A stretch of DNA of 64,000 nucleotides from Hofstenia miamia. Taxonomy: Eukaryota; Xenacoelomorpha; Acoela; Hofsteniidae. Each line of letters opens with the position of its first letter. Position 1 is the first letter of the stretch. Below are positions 1 through 10,840 of the stretch, piece after piece. Under the pieces are notes generated by a model, which saw only the letters and a list, made by a program, of their open reading frames with translations, was not told the DNA's origin and made no database searches. The stretch is taken from assembly GCA_900660155.1 (NCBI GenBank), contig CABFPE010000136.1, forward strand, positions 630,676 to 694,675, written 5' to 3'. The translations under genes and the position numbers were made by a program.

Positions 1-968
1 ATATATATATATTAAGGATAATTGTGTAAAAAATAATTTTACAACAAACTAAAATTATGAAAATATTAAAAAATAGATGAAGATGTAATGATATCAAATG
101 CAAGAAATTTGGCTTTCAAAAAAAGAAAGGGCCCTAAGCCTTGGTGGCTCTTATCCAATTTTGGCGACGTTGATTAGCTAAGCACTTTTGTAGGCACGCT
201 AATGTTGACAGTTGAATCTGTAGTCCTGCTGTAACAGAAGAGCATCGTTTGTGTTTTGAGGCATATAAAAAATGGTTCATATTTCATTATGAAAGGCTTT
301 TTTTCATTTAGCTTGTAATCGATTCAATGACAACGTGTAGCCATCATCGATGAAATTTTCGATTGCTGCTCATTGCATAACTTTAGAATTAACAATGAAA
401 AAAAAGACACTCCAACTACAAACCAGAAAAAATTCTCAATGTTCCACAAATGACTCAAGTGAAAACATTAGGAATAACGTATCATGAAATCCTACGGTTT
501 GATGCACATGTAATCACAATTTTGAAAAAGATGAACTCTACAATATTTCTATTGCTTAAATTAAAACAGGCAGGTTTATATAAAAATAACTTGAGTAGTT
601 TTACCAAACCCTAGTTGTTCTTATTTTGTCATACTGTACTATAATTTAGGGAAATTGACGAAAATTATACCTGAATAAAATTGACAATCTTTAAAAGAAA
701 GCTAAAGAATTGGATTAATTAATAATTACAAACGTATTGCTGCAATTAGCAATGAAAATGGTAAAGAAATGTACAATCAAGTACTCTATCAGGAAGATCA
801 TTTACTTAAGGAAATTTCACCGAAAAGAGTATGCCAAAGATTAACTTCGAACCGAAAAACCGGTATTGAAAGCACTAAATTAAATCTTTTTATGTCTTCT
901 TTCCCGAATAGATTTCTCAAACTTTATTGAACATTTTTCTCTTGTTATGAATATTACGTTTATCAGAT
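1..968. other. Intergenic, nothing recognised
   Basis: AT-rich sequence that opens with a short (AT)n tract. I see no coding exon, RNA gene or element end on either strand. Confidence 0.6.
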
Positions 969-972
969 GCAA

Positions 973-987
973 TTATATATATATATA

Positions 988-1018
<31 letters not shown>
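973..1018. repeat. (TA)n then (ATT)n microsatellite, 3' flank of the LINE
   Basis: A TA run to about 990 is followed by ATT units to 1018. It meets the 3' end of the minus-strand LINE directly. The matching (ATT)n at 4574-4635 on the other side shows that the element sits inside a simple repeat. Confidence 0.9.
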
Positions 1019-1062
1019 GCATCTCACAGCTTCATGCTGGTATCCCTCTCAGCTCGGGGAAC

Positions 1063-4000
1063 TCACCAGTTCCCAGGGAGTCTGAGAGCTTTCCTCAGGA
1101 CTCTAGCTGTTCCTAACAATGCTGCCTTCTGTGCTACTGCTCCTCCCCACTTTGGTACTCCCAACTCCTCCAAGTATCTCTTATGCTTCTTACTCACTGC
1201 TCCTAGTGCTCCTACTACTACCGGGACTACTTCAACTTTCTTTAACTTCCACAGCCTTTCTATTTCCTCTGCTAACTCTCTGTACTTGTCTATCTTCTCT
1301 TTCTCCTTGCTTTCTACATTTCTGTCCTTTGGTACTGCTATGTCTATCACTGTTCCTAATCTTTTCTCTTTGTCTACCACTACTATGTCTGGCCTCCGTG
1401 CTTCTATCACTTTGCTCGTCTGTATGTTGAAGTCCCACAGTATCTTAACCTTCTCATTTTCTATGACGCCCTGTGGCTTGTGCTCATACCACTTGTCTCC
1501 TGCTTCTAACCCATGCTGCCTGCTCAAACTCCAATGTACCATTCTTCCCACCTTGTCATGCCTGAACTTATACTCATTCTGTGCCAACTTCTCACACCCT
1601 GCTATCAGATGATCTACTGTCTCCGCCTCTTTCTTACATAGCCTACACTTATCACTTACTTCTACTCTTCTGTCTATATGCTTCTTCACCCAGTTTGTTC
1701 TTATTGCTTGCTCCTGTGCTGCCATTATTAGTGCTTCTGTTTCTCTCTTCAGTCCTGCCTTCTTTAACCACTTGTTGCTCTCTTCTCTATCACACTTTTC
1801 TGTGTTCCTCCAGTATTCTCCATGCATTGCCTTCTGCCTATACCTTGTTTGTCTCTCTGATTCCATCCTACTCTGGTATATCTTCTTTCCTTCACTCTCA
1901 GTTCTTATCTTCTTTAACTCCTTAGTGACCTCTAGTAGGGACCCCTTAGGTTGCTCTTCTACATATTCCTTTAGCCCTAGTGCTTCTGCTTCTACAGTCT
2001 CCTCCACACTTAGCAGCCCTTTCCCTCCCTTATGCCTTGCCATGTACAGCCTATCTACATCTCCATTGAGGTTGAATGCTCTCTCTGCTGCTAGTATCTT
2101 CCTTGTCTCCCTGTCTAATTCCCTCAGTTCATTCTTATTCCACCTAACTATTCCTGCCGAATATCTCAACACTGGTATTGCCCACGTATTAATTGCCTTT
2201 ATGCTGTTCTGCCCATTCAATGCTGACTTCTGTAGTACCTTCCTTACTCTCCTCTTGTACTCTTTCCTTAGCCTCATCTTCATTTCCACGTGATCTGTTC
2301 TGTCCTTCTCTATTACTCCTAAGTACTTGTACCCCTCCTTGACTTCCTCAATCTTATCCCCACTGCTTGTCCTCAAACCCTCCCCATCCACACACTTGCC
2401 TCTAGTCATTGTCACTGCTGCACACTTTCCTAATCCAAACTCCAACCCTGAATCTCTGCTTGCCTTCTCCAATGTCTCCACTTGCTTCTGCAACATCTTC
2501 CTTGAACTAGCGTACATCTTCAGGTCGTCCATGTACCACAGGTGACTCACTGCTCTACCATTCTTCTCCATCTTATACCCTATGCCTGTCTCCTTTAACT
2601 TTTCTGTGATAGGTATTAAGCTAACTACAAACAGTAGTGGCGCTAAGCTGTCTCCCTGGAATATACCCCGTCTAAACCTCAACCTATGCCCGTCTATCTC
2701 AGTCTGCCACTTTCCCATCTCCCTCTCTAGAAACTCAACCCATTTCTGTGAAACTCCATTAGCCTCTAACGTCTTCAATACCCACTTATGTGAAATGCTG
2801 TCATATGCCTTCCTGTAGTCTATCCATGCCATTGCCAAGTTTGTCTTCCTTCTTCTACAATTCTCCACCACTGCCTGGTCTATCAACAACTGATCTTTGC
2901 ATCCTCTTGTCTTTGTCCTACATCCCTTCTGCTCCTCTGGTATCAACCTATTCTGTTCTAAGTAACATGCCAGCCTACTTGAAATCACTGAAGTTAGCAA
3001 TTTCCACGTTGTTGGCAGACATGTTATTGGCCTGAAGTTGCTTGCCTCACTACCTTTCTTTGGGTCCTTCTGTATCAGAAATGTCTTCCCCACTACCATC
3101 CACTCTGGACACCCACTCACCACACACTCCTCCAATGCTGCTGCTAGTCTCTCATGAACACTTGTGAACTTCTTCAGCCAATACCCATGTACCTCATCTC
3201 TGCCTGGCGCCTTCCAGTTCTTCATCTTCTTTAGAGCCTCCTTCAGCCTTACAGTTGTGATTACTTCTTCTTCTTGCCTGACTTCTTTCTGCATCTGTAC
3301 ACTCTCTATCTCTGGTCCCGCACTTCCCCATATATTCTCCCAGAACCTTACTGCATCTTCACCTGCTTTAGCTGTAGCCTTTCCTCCTGCATCTAGTTCT
3401 TTGTAGAATCTTCCTTCTTGGGTCTCAAACTTCATATTGTCTCTTGCCTGCTTTGCCCTTGCCCTATACTTTCTCAGTTTCTCAGCTTCTGCAACTAATC
3501 TCTGCTTAAGCTCTTCTCTTGCAGTTTCTATAGTCTTCCCCTTACCTACCCTGCACCTGTCCTGCACTGCCTTACTTGTCCTGATCTTCCCTATTTGCTG
3601 CCTAATTTTTGCCACTTTATTCTCAATTCTTCTTTCCCATGCTGGCTTTCTGTCTCCCTTATCTTCTTGTCGCCTTTTCTTCTTCATTTCCATGCCTACA
3701 TTCTTCAGCACCTCACATGCCCCTGCATACACTAAGCTATTTACTTCTGTAACACTCCTAGCATCTATCCTCTCCAACACTTTATTGACTTTTGCTGTCT
3801 CTACTGCTAGCTTACTTCTCTTAACTCCTCTTGGAACTGGCAACCTAGTTCTCTCACCTATTTCTTCCTTCATCTTTTCCTTGATTGCTGCTTCAGTTTC
3901 TGCATCTACTGGTTCTGCTGCTTCTGCCACTTCTGTCTCAACATCTATCACTTCATCTTCCCTTTGCTTAGCCTGTTCAACTCTCTTTTTCCCCCTACTC

Positions 4001-4329
4001 TCATCCAACTGTAACTTTCTCACTTGCCCTGCAAGCCTCTGCTCTGTAACTTCTAATCCCGTTCTTGCCTTCCTCCATTCTTCCAACATTCTCTTCCTGT
4101 AACCCCTCTCATCTGGCCTGCTTCTTCTGTAACACTCCAATGCTGTCCTGTTCTGCTCATCTGTCCACTTATGCCGTTGTCCATTGGTCTGTGTGGATCC
4201 TATACTGCCACTTCTCGAGTCCACACTCCCGATTGTGGAGTCCGCCTGTTGTCCGGAGATTCTTAGCACCCTCTGACCATTGAAGGCCTGCCGGGGACTG
4301 AGGGCCTTTGCTCTATCATGACTTTTCAT
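1063..4329 (-). CDS. LINE protein: Myb-like domain, reverse transcriptase, restriction-like endonuclease
   Basis: A 1088-residue protein that would nick the target DNA and reverse-transcribe the element RNA there. Residues about 53-108 (starting HKWTDEQN) resemble a Myb/SANT DNA-binding fold. A basic, charged linker runs to about residue 330. The reverse transcriptase follows, with APGRDEVHG, motif A AWIDYRKAYDS near 500, motif B GIFQGDSLAPLLF near 560 and motif C YMDD near 600. The C-terminal part has a C-x2-C-x7-H-x4-C knuckle (CRLC near 893) and a PD-(D/E)xK nuclease core with RRPDIVVVD near 977 and VIDIAVP near 995, the usual order for R2/R4-type elements. All catalytic residues looked for are present and there is no internal stop. 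The start is the first in-frame ATG after an in-frame TGA whose first base is 4362. No ORF1 or protease domain is seen. Confidence 0.9.
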   Translation of the reverse strand: MKSHDRAKALSPRQAFNGQRVLRISGQQADSTIGSVDSRSGSIGSTQTNGQRHKWTDEQNRTALECYRRSRPDERGYRKRMLEEWRKARTGLEVTEQRLAGQVRKLQLDESRGKKRVEQAKQREDEVIDVETEVAEAAEPVDAETEAAIKEKMKEEIGERTRLPVPRGVKRSKLAVETAKVNKVLERIDARSVTEVNSLVYAGACEVLKNVGMEMKKKRRQEDKGDRKPAWERRIENKVAKIRQQIGKIRTSKAVQDRCRVGKGKTIETAREELKQRLVAEAEKLRKYRARAKQARDNMKFETQEGRFYKELDAGGKATAKAGEDAVRFWENIWGSAGPEIESVQMQKEVRQEEEVITTVRLKEALKKMKNWKAPGRDEVHGYWLKKFTSVHERLAAALEECVVSGCPEWMVVGKTFLIQKDPKKGSEASNFRPITCLPTTWKLLTSVISSRLACYLEQNRLIPEEQKGCRTKTRGCKDQLLIDQAVVENCRRRKTNLAMAWIDYRKAYDSISHKWVLKTLEANGVSQKWVEFLEREMGKWQTEIDGHRLRFRRGIFQGDSLAPLLFVVSLIPITEKLKETGIGYKMEKNGRAVSHLWYMDDLKMYASSRKMLQKQVETLEKASRDSGLEFGLGKCAAVTMTRGKCVDGEGLRTSSGDKIEEVKEGYKYLGVIEKDRTDHVEMKMRLRKEYKRRVRKVLQKSALNGQNSIKAINTWAIPVLRYSAGIVRWNKNELRELDRETRKILAAERAFNLNGDVDRLYMARHKGGKGLLSVEETVEAEALGLKEYVEEQPKGSLLEVTKELKKIRTESEGKKIYQSRMESERQTRYRQKAMHGEYWRNTEKCDREESNKWLKKAGLKRETEALIMAAQEQAIRTNWVKKHIDRRVEVSDKCRLCKKEAETVDHLIAGCEKLAQNEYKFRHDKVGRMVHWSLSRQHGLEAGDKWYEHKPQGVIENEKVKILWDFNIQTSKVIEARRPDIVVVDKEKRLGTVIDIAVPKDRNVESKEKEKIDKYRELAEEIERLWKLKKVEVVPVVVGALGAVSKKHKRYLEELGVPKWGGAVAQKAALLGTARVLRKALRLPGNW

Positions 4330-4350
4330 CAGTGTTATTTTTTGTGTTTG

Positions 4351-4491
4351 ATTTTGGACTCACATTCTCCTAGGAAGTTGCCAACCAAGGCTTAAGAGAC
4401 CTTCCTGCCCCATGAGCTTTCATTTTGGACTGCCCTTGTCCTAGGAAGTTGCCAACCAAGGCTTTAGAGTGCTTCCTACCCTGTGAGCTAA
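4351..4491 (-). repeat. Two-copy 71-bp tandem repeat in the LINE 5' UTR
   Basis: Two diverged units start at 4351 and 4422 on the plus strand. Each begins attttggact and contains the core taggaagttgccaaccaagg. Repeated 5' UTR modules in LINEs often carry promoter activity; that role is inferred here. Confidence 0.85.
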
Positions 4492-4499
4492 GTCATCCA

Positions 4500-4573
4500 G
4501 TTTGCTAACCACGATCACAGTTGCTTAACCTCAGCTTACCAACCTGCGTCTCTACCAACTGGGCTACCTGCCC
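4500..4573 (-). promoter_or_regulatory. tRNA-like head at the 5' end of the LINE
   Basis: The first 45 nt of the element (4573 down to 4529) align without gaps to the 5' part of a tRNA. There is a 7-nt acceptor-like start GGGCAGG, then TA, a perfect RNA polymerase III A box (TAGCCCAGTTGG, 4566-4555), TAGAG, and an anticodon-arm-like stretch with a 7-nt loop TTGGTAA that keeps T33 and A37 and would give anticodon GGT. The anticodon stem pairs only in its middle. A weak B-box-like GGTTAGCAAAC lies at 4510-4500. No 3' acceptor strand pairs with GGGCAGG, so this is not a functional tRNA gene. It could drive transcription or be a captured tRNA/SINE head. By eye, about 31 of 45 positions match a typical lysine tRNA as I remember it. 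Confidence 0.5.

Positions 4574-4635
<62 letters not shown>
4574..4635. repeat. (TTA)n microsatellite, 5' flank of the LINE
   Basis: About 62 bp of uninterrupted TTA units directly upstream of the LINE 5' end. With 991-1018 it is probably one original target microsatellite. Confidence 0.95.
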
Positions 4636-6279
4636 GTTTAACCAAAAATAATTACTGGCTTGAGGGGAACTTCAGAAAAATTGACTTTAGAAAAAATATA
4701 TAGAGAATGTGACCAAATTTAAAAGTGCGACATATTGGTTTCATCAGCCCATACAACCAACCTCTTCTTTACAAAATTTAAATTTTTCTTCTATGGAATT
4801 ATAATGTCAAATTTGACATACTTTTTCATGATTATTTTCAATCTTTGTATCACAAAATCATCGTTTACCGGAGTTGGATTGAGGAAAATACAGTTTATGA
4901 GAGATGCACTAGATAAATTCGTGTTTTCTGATGAACTATCAGATGATTTTCCGACTGTTCAGGGACCTTGAAGTGTTTGTAGTTTATGGTGAAGAAAGAT
5001 TCGATGAATGAGAATAGTGTAATCTTAAGCGTTCGGTGCATTTGAATAAGAAATTATATTTAAGAATGAACAATAGCGAGTGATATAAATTTGTGATAGG
5101 GCTATATTACTTGTTTTAAGACTACTCAAGAATACATAATATATCACTATTTCAAGGTAACTAACCATCACTCGCAATGGACATAGTCTTCAGATGTGTA
5201 CTTCAAACTGGATTTTTCAAACAGGGGCAATATTTCAATAAGTAGTGCAAAAAATTGCGAATAGTTGTTTTCCAGATGTGAAAGCAAATCATTTTTGGTT
5301 GGTAATTCTTAAGAATTCAAGTGCTGAAATAATGCTCTTAAAATTTATTCAGATCATAGAATGTATATTAAATATTATATTTCTTTTTTCTTATTAATAA
5401 AATGCGCAACCATACCTGCCAATCCTCAAATGTACACATGTTTATGTGTTGTAGACATTGGAAAATCTTTATTTCTAATCAATTTTTTATAAATATACAT
5501 TTTCAGTGCATAAAATTGGTTAGAATTTAAAACGAATATTGTTTATTGTATATAAACTTTACAAACACTTGCCTTCTTACATTCAAGAATTAATGTGTTT
5601 TTTAGGGTTAACTCTGTCTCACTACTGAGTCAATTTTGAATAGATTTGTGCTTTCATTTTAGTTTGTTGGAGTTGATGAAACCAGAGTACTTTCAATGAG
5701 GAATACTCAAAGTGCTTTGACATTTTTAGTTGAAGTTTAATAGTTATTCATTCAAAAAATATCGCTTATTTTTTCTTCAAAATACGGTAATTTTCTGCTG
5801 ACGCACATTCACAGAAATATTCCACAACACAGTAAGGACAGTCCATTCTCCACAAATGATATTATTTCAAGCAATAGTGTATTGTGCTCAGCAAAATATG
5901 ACATGGTACCAGAAAATGATTGATCTCTGATCCAAAACATTTCTAGATTTTTTCCGTGCTATCAGTTATAAGAGAGGGGGATATGGATTATCGCTAAGGC
6001 CAATTTAGATATTTGGCAAATCTTTCCACAATATTTTTTATTATACCTTGAGAAGGAATTAAATTCTTGTAGTTATAAGCATTATTATCATACTTAATAC
6101 AAATTAATCAAGTTATCCAGGGTTGGCTGAAGTCCAGGCTTGTCGTCCTTGAAGCCACAACAACGAGCACAGCATAACCACAAAAAGCTGTTGTGACACT
6201 CAACATACACAGCACAACACAACATAGTAATGAATTACACAATGCTTACAATTTGTGTAATTTTGGGAACATTAATGTT

Positions 6280-6283
<4 letters not shown>
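4636..6283. other. Intergenic, nothing recognised
   Basis: AT-rich unique-looking sequence. Short ORFs here (for example 4735-4971) have no motif and no neighbouring exon signals. Confidence 0.55.

Positions 6284-6328
<45 letters not shown>
6284..6328. repeat. (AT)n microsatellite
   Basis: About 45 bp of alternating AT. The Ile/Tyr-repeat ORFs on both strands here are by-products of the repeat. Confidence 0.95.
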
Positions 6329-6332
<4 letters not shown>

Positions 6333-7536
6333 TTCTTATAATTACTTCTGCAGCCTCCAGCAGAACATCTATTGATATGTGATATAATGCAATGTGTAAT
6401 ACACGAGGATAAGGTATGGATACAGAAATGTATGCTCGTTCCACAAGGTGGCGTTCTTACGCGATAAATGCAGCCTTTTGATTTTTTGCAATAAATGAAT
6501 GGTTGTCACTCCTCTTGCAATAAGTATTCCTTGTTTGAATACATGTCAAAGTAGATGCAAACTATATTAAAATTGTTATTATGTGAAGGTGAGAAATTAC
6601 ATCTGAACTAAAACGTTGTAGTTCAACTTACTTATATTCAAAGTAAATTTCAGGATTAAAACACAGCACTGCACTAAAATAATCCCACAAGCAAATGGTA
6701 CATTTCCAAGGCTCACAAAAGACATACTAAAAATACTCTACATTGAAAATTTATCAGTTAGAAGTTCAGATAAAGTTTTTAATTCTTTTATATATTCGTA
6801 TTGATGCCGCATTATTGGTATATTAGAACTCAAAATTCATCACATATAAGGCAATATGTTTGCAGATTTTTTTCTCCTTACAATATTTTTAAAGCATTCA
6901 ACATTAGAAAGATAAAGTTAGGTTCAAGAACTTTATAATTGAATTTGTAGTTAGGATGAACTTTGACTTAAATCAAATATAATTCTAATTAATTATATCT
7001 AAATAGCTCATAAATTTTTTTCTTTATTAGTGTAAATGGGAATTACTTGCGGCTACCCATTATCAAAATATACAGAGTCATATGCCTCTTGACTACTACC
7101 AACTCTGGAATCATAGACACTACTATCTCAAGAGGAGGTGTTAACCCTGATAGCTTAAAATGAAGAACGATATCATTTCCATTTCTAGAATATATCGGGG
7201 CTTACGCGGGTATTAATCATGTAGTCCACGCCTATAAGTATCGAGAACTTTGTTACCCCAAATTATAAATTCCATATTATTTAATAAATACATTTAAAGA
7301 ATTGTGTTAAATCTATATAAATTCTTTCACTTATAGCATGCAGTTTACAACAAAATTTGAAAGTTTGTAATATTTTTTTGTGATATTTTGTAAATATTTG
7401 CATGAGAAAAAAAGCATCTTCTCGGTTCTTTTTCAAGTGGAGACCTTGTCTTCTTTAATATCATAGAGTCACTCATCCATTGATGCATATAGTCACACAT
7501 GTATTTGATACAGGTATTAATACAATTATTACTACC
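6329..7536. other. Intergenic, nothing recognised
   Basis: AT-rich, with no coding or repeat signature that I can name. Confidence 0.5.
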
Positions 7537-7790
7537 AGACTTGTCAATGAGCCGAACTTCTAAACGTACCAAGCCGAGCCGAGCCGGACCGAGCTTGAAC
7601 ACTGCATTGGATACACAACGAGACCAAAACGAGCCTTTATTAAGCCAAGCAAATTTGTTTATGCAGATTTTTCTTACTCTTTCATTCAATACACCATTTC
7701 TATAATCTTATTTTAAAATGTTTGTTAAATAATAGCAAGAGCCATGTAAAAAATTTTAAAGCAAAATTTATCATGTTAAAGGCAAACTCA
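7537..7790 (-). mobile_element. GGCTCG-family non-autonomous DNA element, truncated copy
   Basis: Starts agacttgtcaatgagccg and contains ccaagccgagccgagccgg. Read on the minus strand it aligns along most of its length with 55418-55762, including the shared stretches tccaatgc/tccaatac and gttaaataatag. The far terminal repeat is not recognisable, so the copy is diverged or truncated near 7790. Terminal inverted repeats without coding capacity suggest a MITE, perhaps hAT-like. ORFs in this stretch are not genes. Confidence 0.7.
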
Positions 7791-9859
7791 TCTGACTATT
7801 TCCGGCGCTTGCGACCAGTGCAATAAAGGACTTATCGTTTGTTAATTTTCCTTTTTTCTTCTATGAAGTTTGTGGTAAATTGTACTCATTGAGATACATT
7901 AAAGATATCAAGAATAGAGAACATTTACCTTTGCTCAAATATGACCAAAGTGAAATATTGTGAGATATAATGTTAACTGATGAATTTTGCAAGTTCTCTT
8001 GTATATAGTGCGTCGATGTTTTTGCGAATTGCCAACAATTTGTCAAAAAATAATTTACAAGATGACATGCAGTAAACTAAATGTCCATAGCAATGCAATA
8101 AACTTGATTTAGATATAAGCTAGCTTGTTTCAATATGACTGTATTAGGAACTAGTAATTTCTGCATTTTATGCACTAATCAGTGTAACTTCTCACATTTA
8201 TGGTAATTGGTTAAGTCAACATAACTGTGGTCCAGCATTACCAAGATGTTCCGGATTTGACTTAATACTGCAATTAATATTTCTGCAAATAAATTCAGGG
8301 TGGTTAAAGGTCAACTCGTCCGACAGTCAAGTCCAAACTCGACGGGTGGCGTTGCTCGTCACTCTTAGACAAATCGGTTCACTAGTCATTCATAATTGCT
8401 AGGGAGAAAGAACACTAACAAAATCAAGGAACAATTTAAGAAGTCAAACCCTTCAATCTTTAAAATTCTTAAAGACTAATAGATTCTAATTATACTTGTA
8501 TTTTTTATTGATTTTGTCTTGTTTTCATTGATGCTTTTATACTAAGACATTTTTTGGCGTATTATACTAGTAATTCTTCTTTGATTTGTTTTGGGTACGG
8601 ATCATTGTTAGACAGGCCAGGTCGAGTCACTGGTTAAAAATTGAACATATTTCATGTTCAATATTAGAGTTCAAAATTTCCTAATCCAGGTGAAGTACCA
8701 TCATCAAAATATCTTCATTACTTGAATCTTGAATCATGATTGAAAGAGCGTCAAGACCAACGTGTTCAACTATTTGTAAGTAGAGTTGCATGTATGCAAT
8801 GTGAGATATAAAATGATTTGATATAATACAGTATTCTTAATATTTGTTAGATCAAATAACTTGGTATTACAAAGTTACCCCATATGGCGATAATCATAGG
8901 AATGCAGTTAATATTATTTACAATTTTTACAATTTCAGCTGCTAAAAATTGCTGCTATTTAGCATTATTAGGCATTTAGGTTGATATAAAAAGTCATAAG
9001 TTTTTGTTGTTTTACCGGAATTTCCCGTCTTTCAGCAACGTAATTAAGGACTGTGGAGTGACAGAAACACCCCAAACGACGTAGAATGGTTAAGCAAGTG
9101 TAAATCTCAGTTCTAAATAAAACCGATCAAAATCACTCTGGTTTCATCGATTTACAATAGTTTAATACTTTTTACGTCTATAAAAATTTAATTTATACGT
9201 AAATGTACTTTGTCTATTTATTCATATTCTCCATTTGTAAACACAGACGAAAAACAAATATGCTCTCCTTCGTCTGAATCTCCATGGAGTTTATTTACTC
9301 TTTTATAATATTTTATTAGATTTTCAATTTCTCGTTCTTAACATAAGTGCAATGAAAGTTGGAAATAACTGTTGGTGATAAAAAGTTTGTGTAGAGAATT
9401 TTGAAATAGTTTCAGTTTTAATAACACGTCTAACGACTAGTTCACGCAAATGAATGTCACATAAATTCTGAATTTCCACATGGCTTCTAATAAAATTATG
9501 ATCGTGTATTATCAAGAATTACACGGTGTTGTTGAAATGCGGAATGTACTTCAAACACCAAGTTGATAATGAGTCACCAAGGATAATAAATAATATTAGC
9601 CATTAAATGTACCGTATAATTTGCACTCCATCAGTATGTAACTTTCTTGGAGTCATGTATTATTTACAAAATTGACTAAAGCATTTCAAGCATATCCATT
9701 TTACTAATAATCAAAAAATCAGCACTTTAATAATTCACAATAATTTATTCTAAATTTTGAATTTGTTTAAATATGTTCCTAAGGTAAGGCCTCATATAGT
9801 GCAAAAAGAAATTTGTACATGAAGCAAATATGGCAATGGGTCATCGAGGAAAGTCCAAG

Positions 9860-9860
<1 letters not shown>
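7791..9860. other. Intergenic, possible degraded MITE at 8297-8645
   Basis: Mostly featureless. Short GC-richer patches at 8297-8375 (cagggtggttaaaggtcaac) and 8592-8640 (caggtcgagtcactggttaa) could be the ends of an old inverted-repeat element, but the ends match only weakly. Confidence 0.3.

Positions 9861-9890
<30 letters not shown>
9861..9890. repeat. (TA)n microsatellite
   Basis: A 30-bp TA run just downstream of the 3' end of the Penelope-like fragment, which lies on the minus strand. Confidence 0.95.
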
Positions 9891-9895
<5 letters not shown>

Positions 9896-9984
9896 ATAAA
9901 ATTTTAAATGTAAATTTAACAACGCGATTTGCAACTTAACGTTGCAATTAAATGCGGTAATATAATATTTTACAAAATTATCTA

Positions 9985-10748
9985 TCTAAGATATGCAAGG
10001 TCCATTATTAATTTGATTGTTGATTAAAGCTTGATTTCTATTATCCTGTTCCTTAATTACTATTGGTTCTGCTATACTTGAATTTTGATATTGAACTATT
10101 ATTCTAAAATTTATTTCTTTTGCTTTATGTTGATGTTTATATATCTCTGTTTGCATGTGGCCTTTTAGATGTTTATTAATGCGTACTCCAAAATGCCTTG
10201 AAGTTTGTCTAGTGTATGAAATATTACATTCATCACAGCTGTATTTCTAAACTACAGACGACTTAATACATAGTGTATCATCATTGTTCTTGATGAAATC
10301 TTTGGTATTGTCGCTTGTTAAGGCCACTCTTATTTATGCATTAGCTTGTATTTCCTTTTTGTATGCGATGTTCAATATATTTACATGGTGTTTCAAAAAT
10401 ATATGGTAATTTCCAAAATGTATATTTTTGTTTTTGTCGATATTCACTATTTTTTTATTTTAAAATTTTATCTATTCCTTTTCTGATTAGTTTATTCGAG
10501 TATCCATTTTTTACACAAATTTTAGAAATTATATCGAATGCCTTAGTTATTCTTGGTTATATTCAACAAATTCAATGGGTTCTTTGAAGGATGTTAAGAA
10601 TTGCTGAAAACTTGTAATTTGAATGATTTAGCGGGTATGTATAAATTTTTATTAATTGGTTTTTGATGCCAAGATCTAAAAAACCTGGATTTGTTCTTGT
10701 TATGAAAACATCTAAGAAATTCAGATAACAATCAATATATATATATAT
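9985..10748 (-). mobile_element. Penelope-like retroelement, 3' fragment, broken
   Basis: The minus strand encodes the end of a Penelope-like protein. First comes the region after the reverse transcriptase (residues such as NLLNITKAFDIISKICVKNG and NGYSNKLIRKGIDKIL). Then comes a GIY-YIG-type endonuclease stretch with YSCDECNISYTRQTSRHFGV followed by RINKHLKGH. The coding region ends near 9987. The reverse transcriptase core is missing: the 5' side runs into (TA)n and an assembly gap. The reading frame is broken. (TA)n tracts lie on both sides. Confidence 0.75.
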
Positions 10749-10840
10749 ATATATATATATATNNNNNNNNNNNNNNNNNNNNNNNNNNNNNNNNNNNNNN
10801 NNNNNNNNNNNNNNNNNNNNNNNNNNNNNNNNNNNNNNNN

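Larger units (their letters stand above)
1019..4573 (-). mobile_element. Full-length R4/Dong-type LINE in an (ATT)n microsatellite
   Basis: A 3.56-kb non-LTR retrotransposon on the minus strand. It has a 5' UTR of about 244 bp with a tRNA-like start and a 71-bp tandem pair, one ORF, and a very short 3' UTR of about 44 bp that runs straight into the microsatellite. Both ends border (ATT)n, read as (AAT)n on the element strand. Dong of Bombyx is known to sit in TAA repeats and its clade uses a C-terminal restriction-like endonuclease, so family and site agree. No poly(A) tail is seen, and a target duplication cannot be recognised inside a simple repeat. G+C is well above the surroundings (27 of 60 bases in 2401-2460). 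The unbroken ORF suggests a young, possibly mobile copy. Clade placement is by motif only; Rex6-like or Hero-like relatives are alternatives. Confidence 0.88.

Noticed and set aside
947-4283. Many plus-strand ORFs of 60-220 codons over the R4/Dong LINE
   Set aside because: They are antisense shadows of the 1088-codon LINE ORF and show only Ser/Leu/Pro-rich low-complexity translation.
4500-4573. Functional tRNA gene (Thr GGT)
   Set aside because: No paired 3' acceptor strand, a poor anticodon stem and only a weak B box. Kept as a tRNA-like head.
4500-4573. HDV-like self-cleaving ribozyme at the LINE 5' end, as known in some R2-type elements
   Set aside because: No downstream strand complementary to GGGCAGG was found within the expected distance, so the first helix cannot form.
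6193-6444. ORFs on both strands across the (AT)n tract
   Set aside because: Ile/Tyr runs created by the microsatellite.
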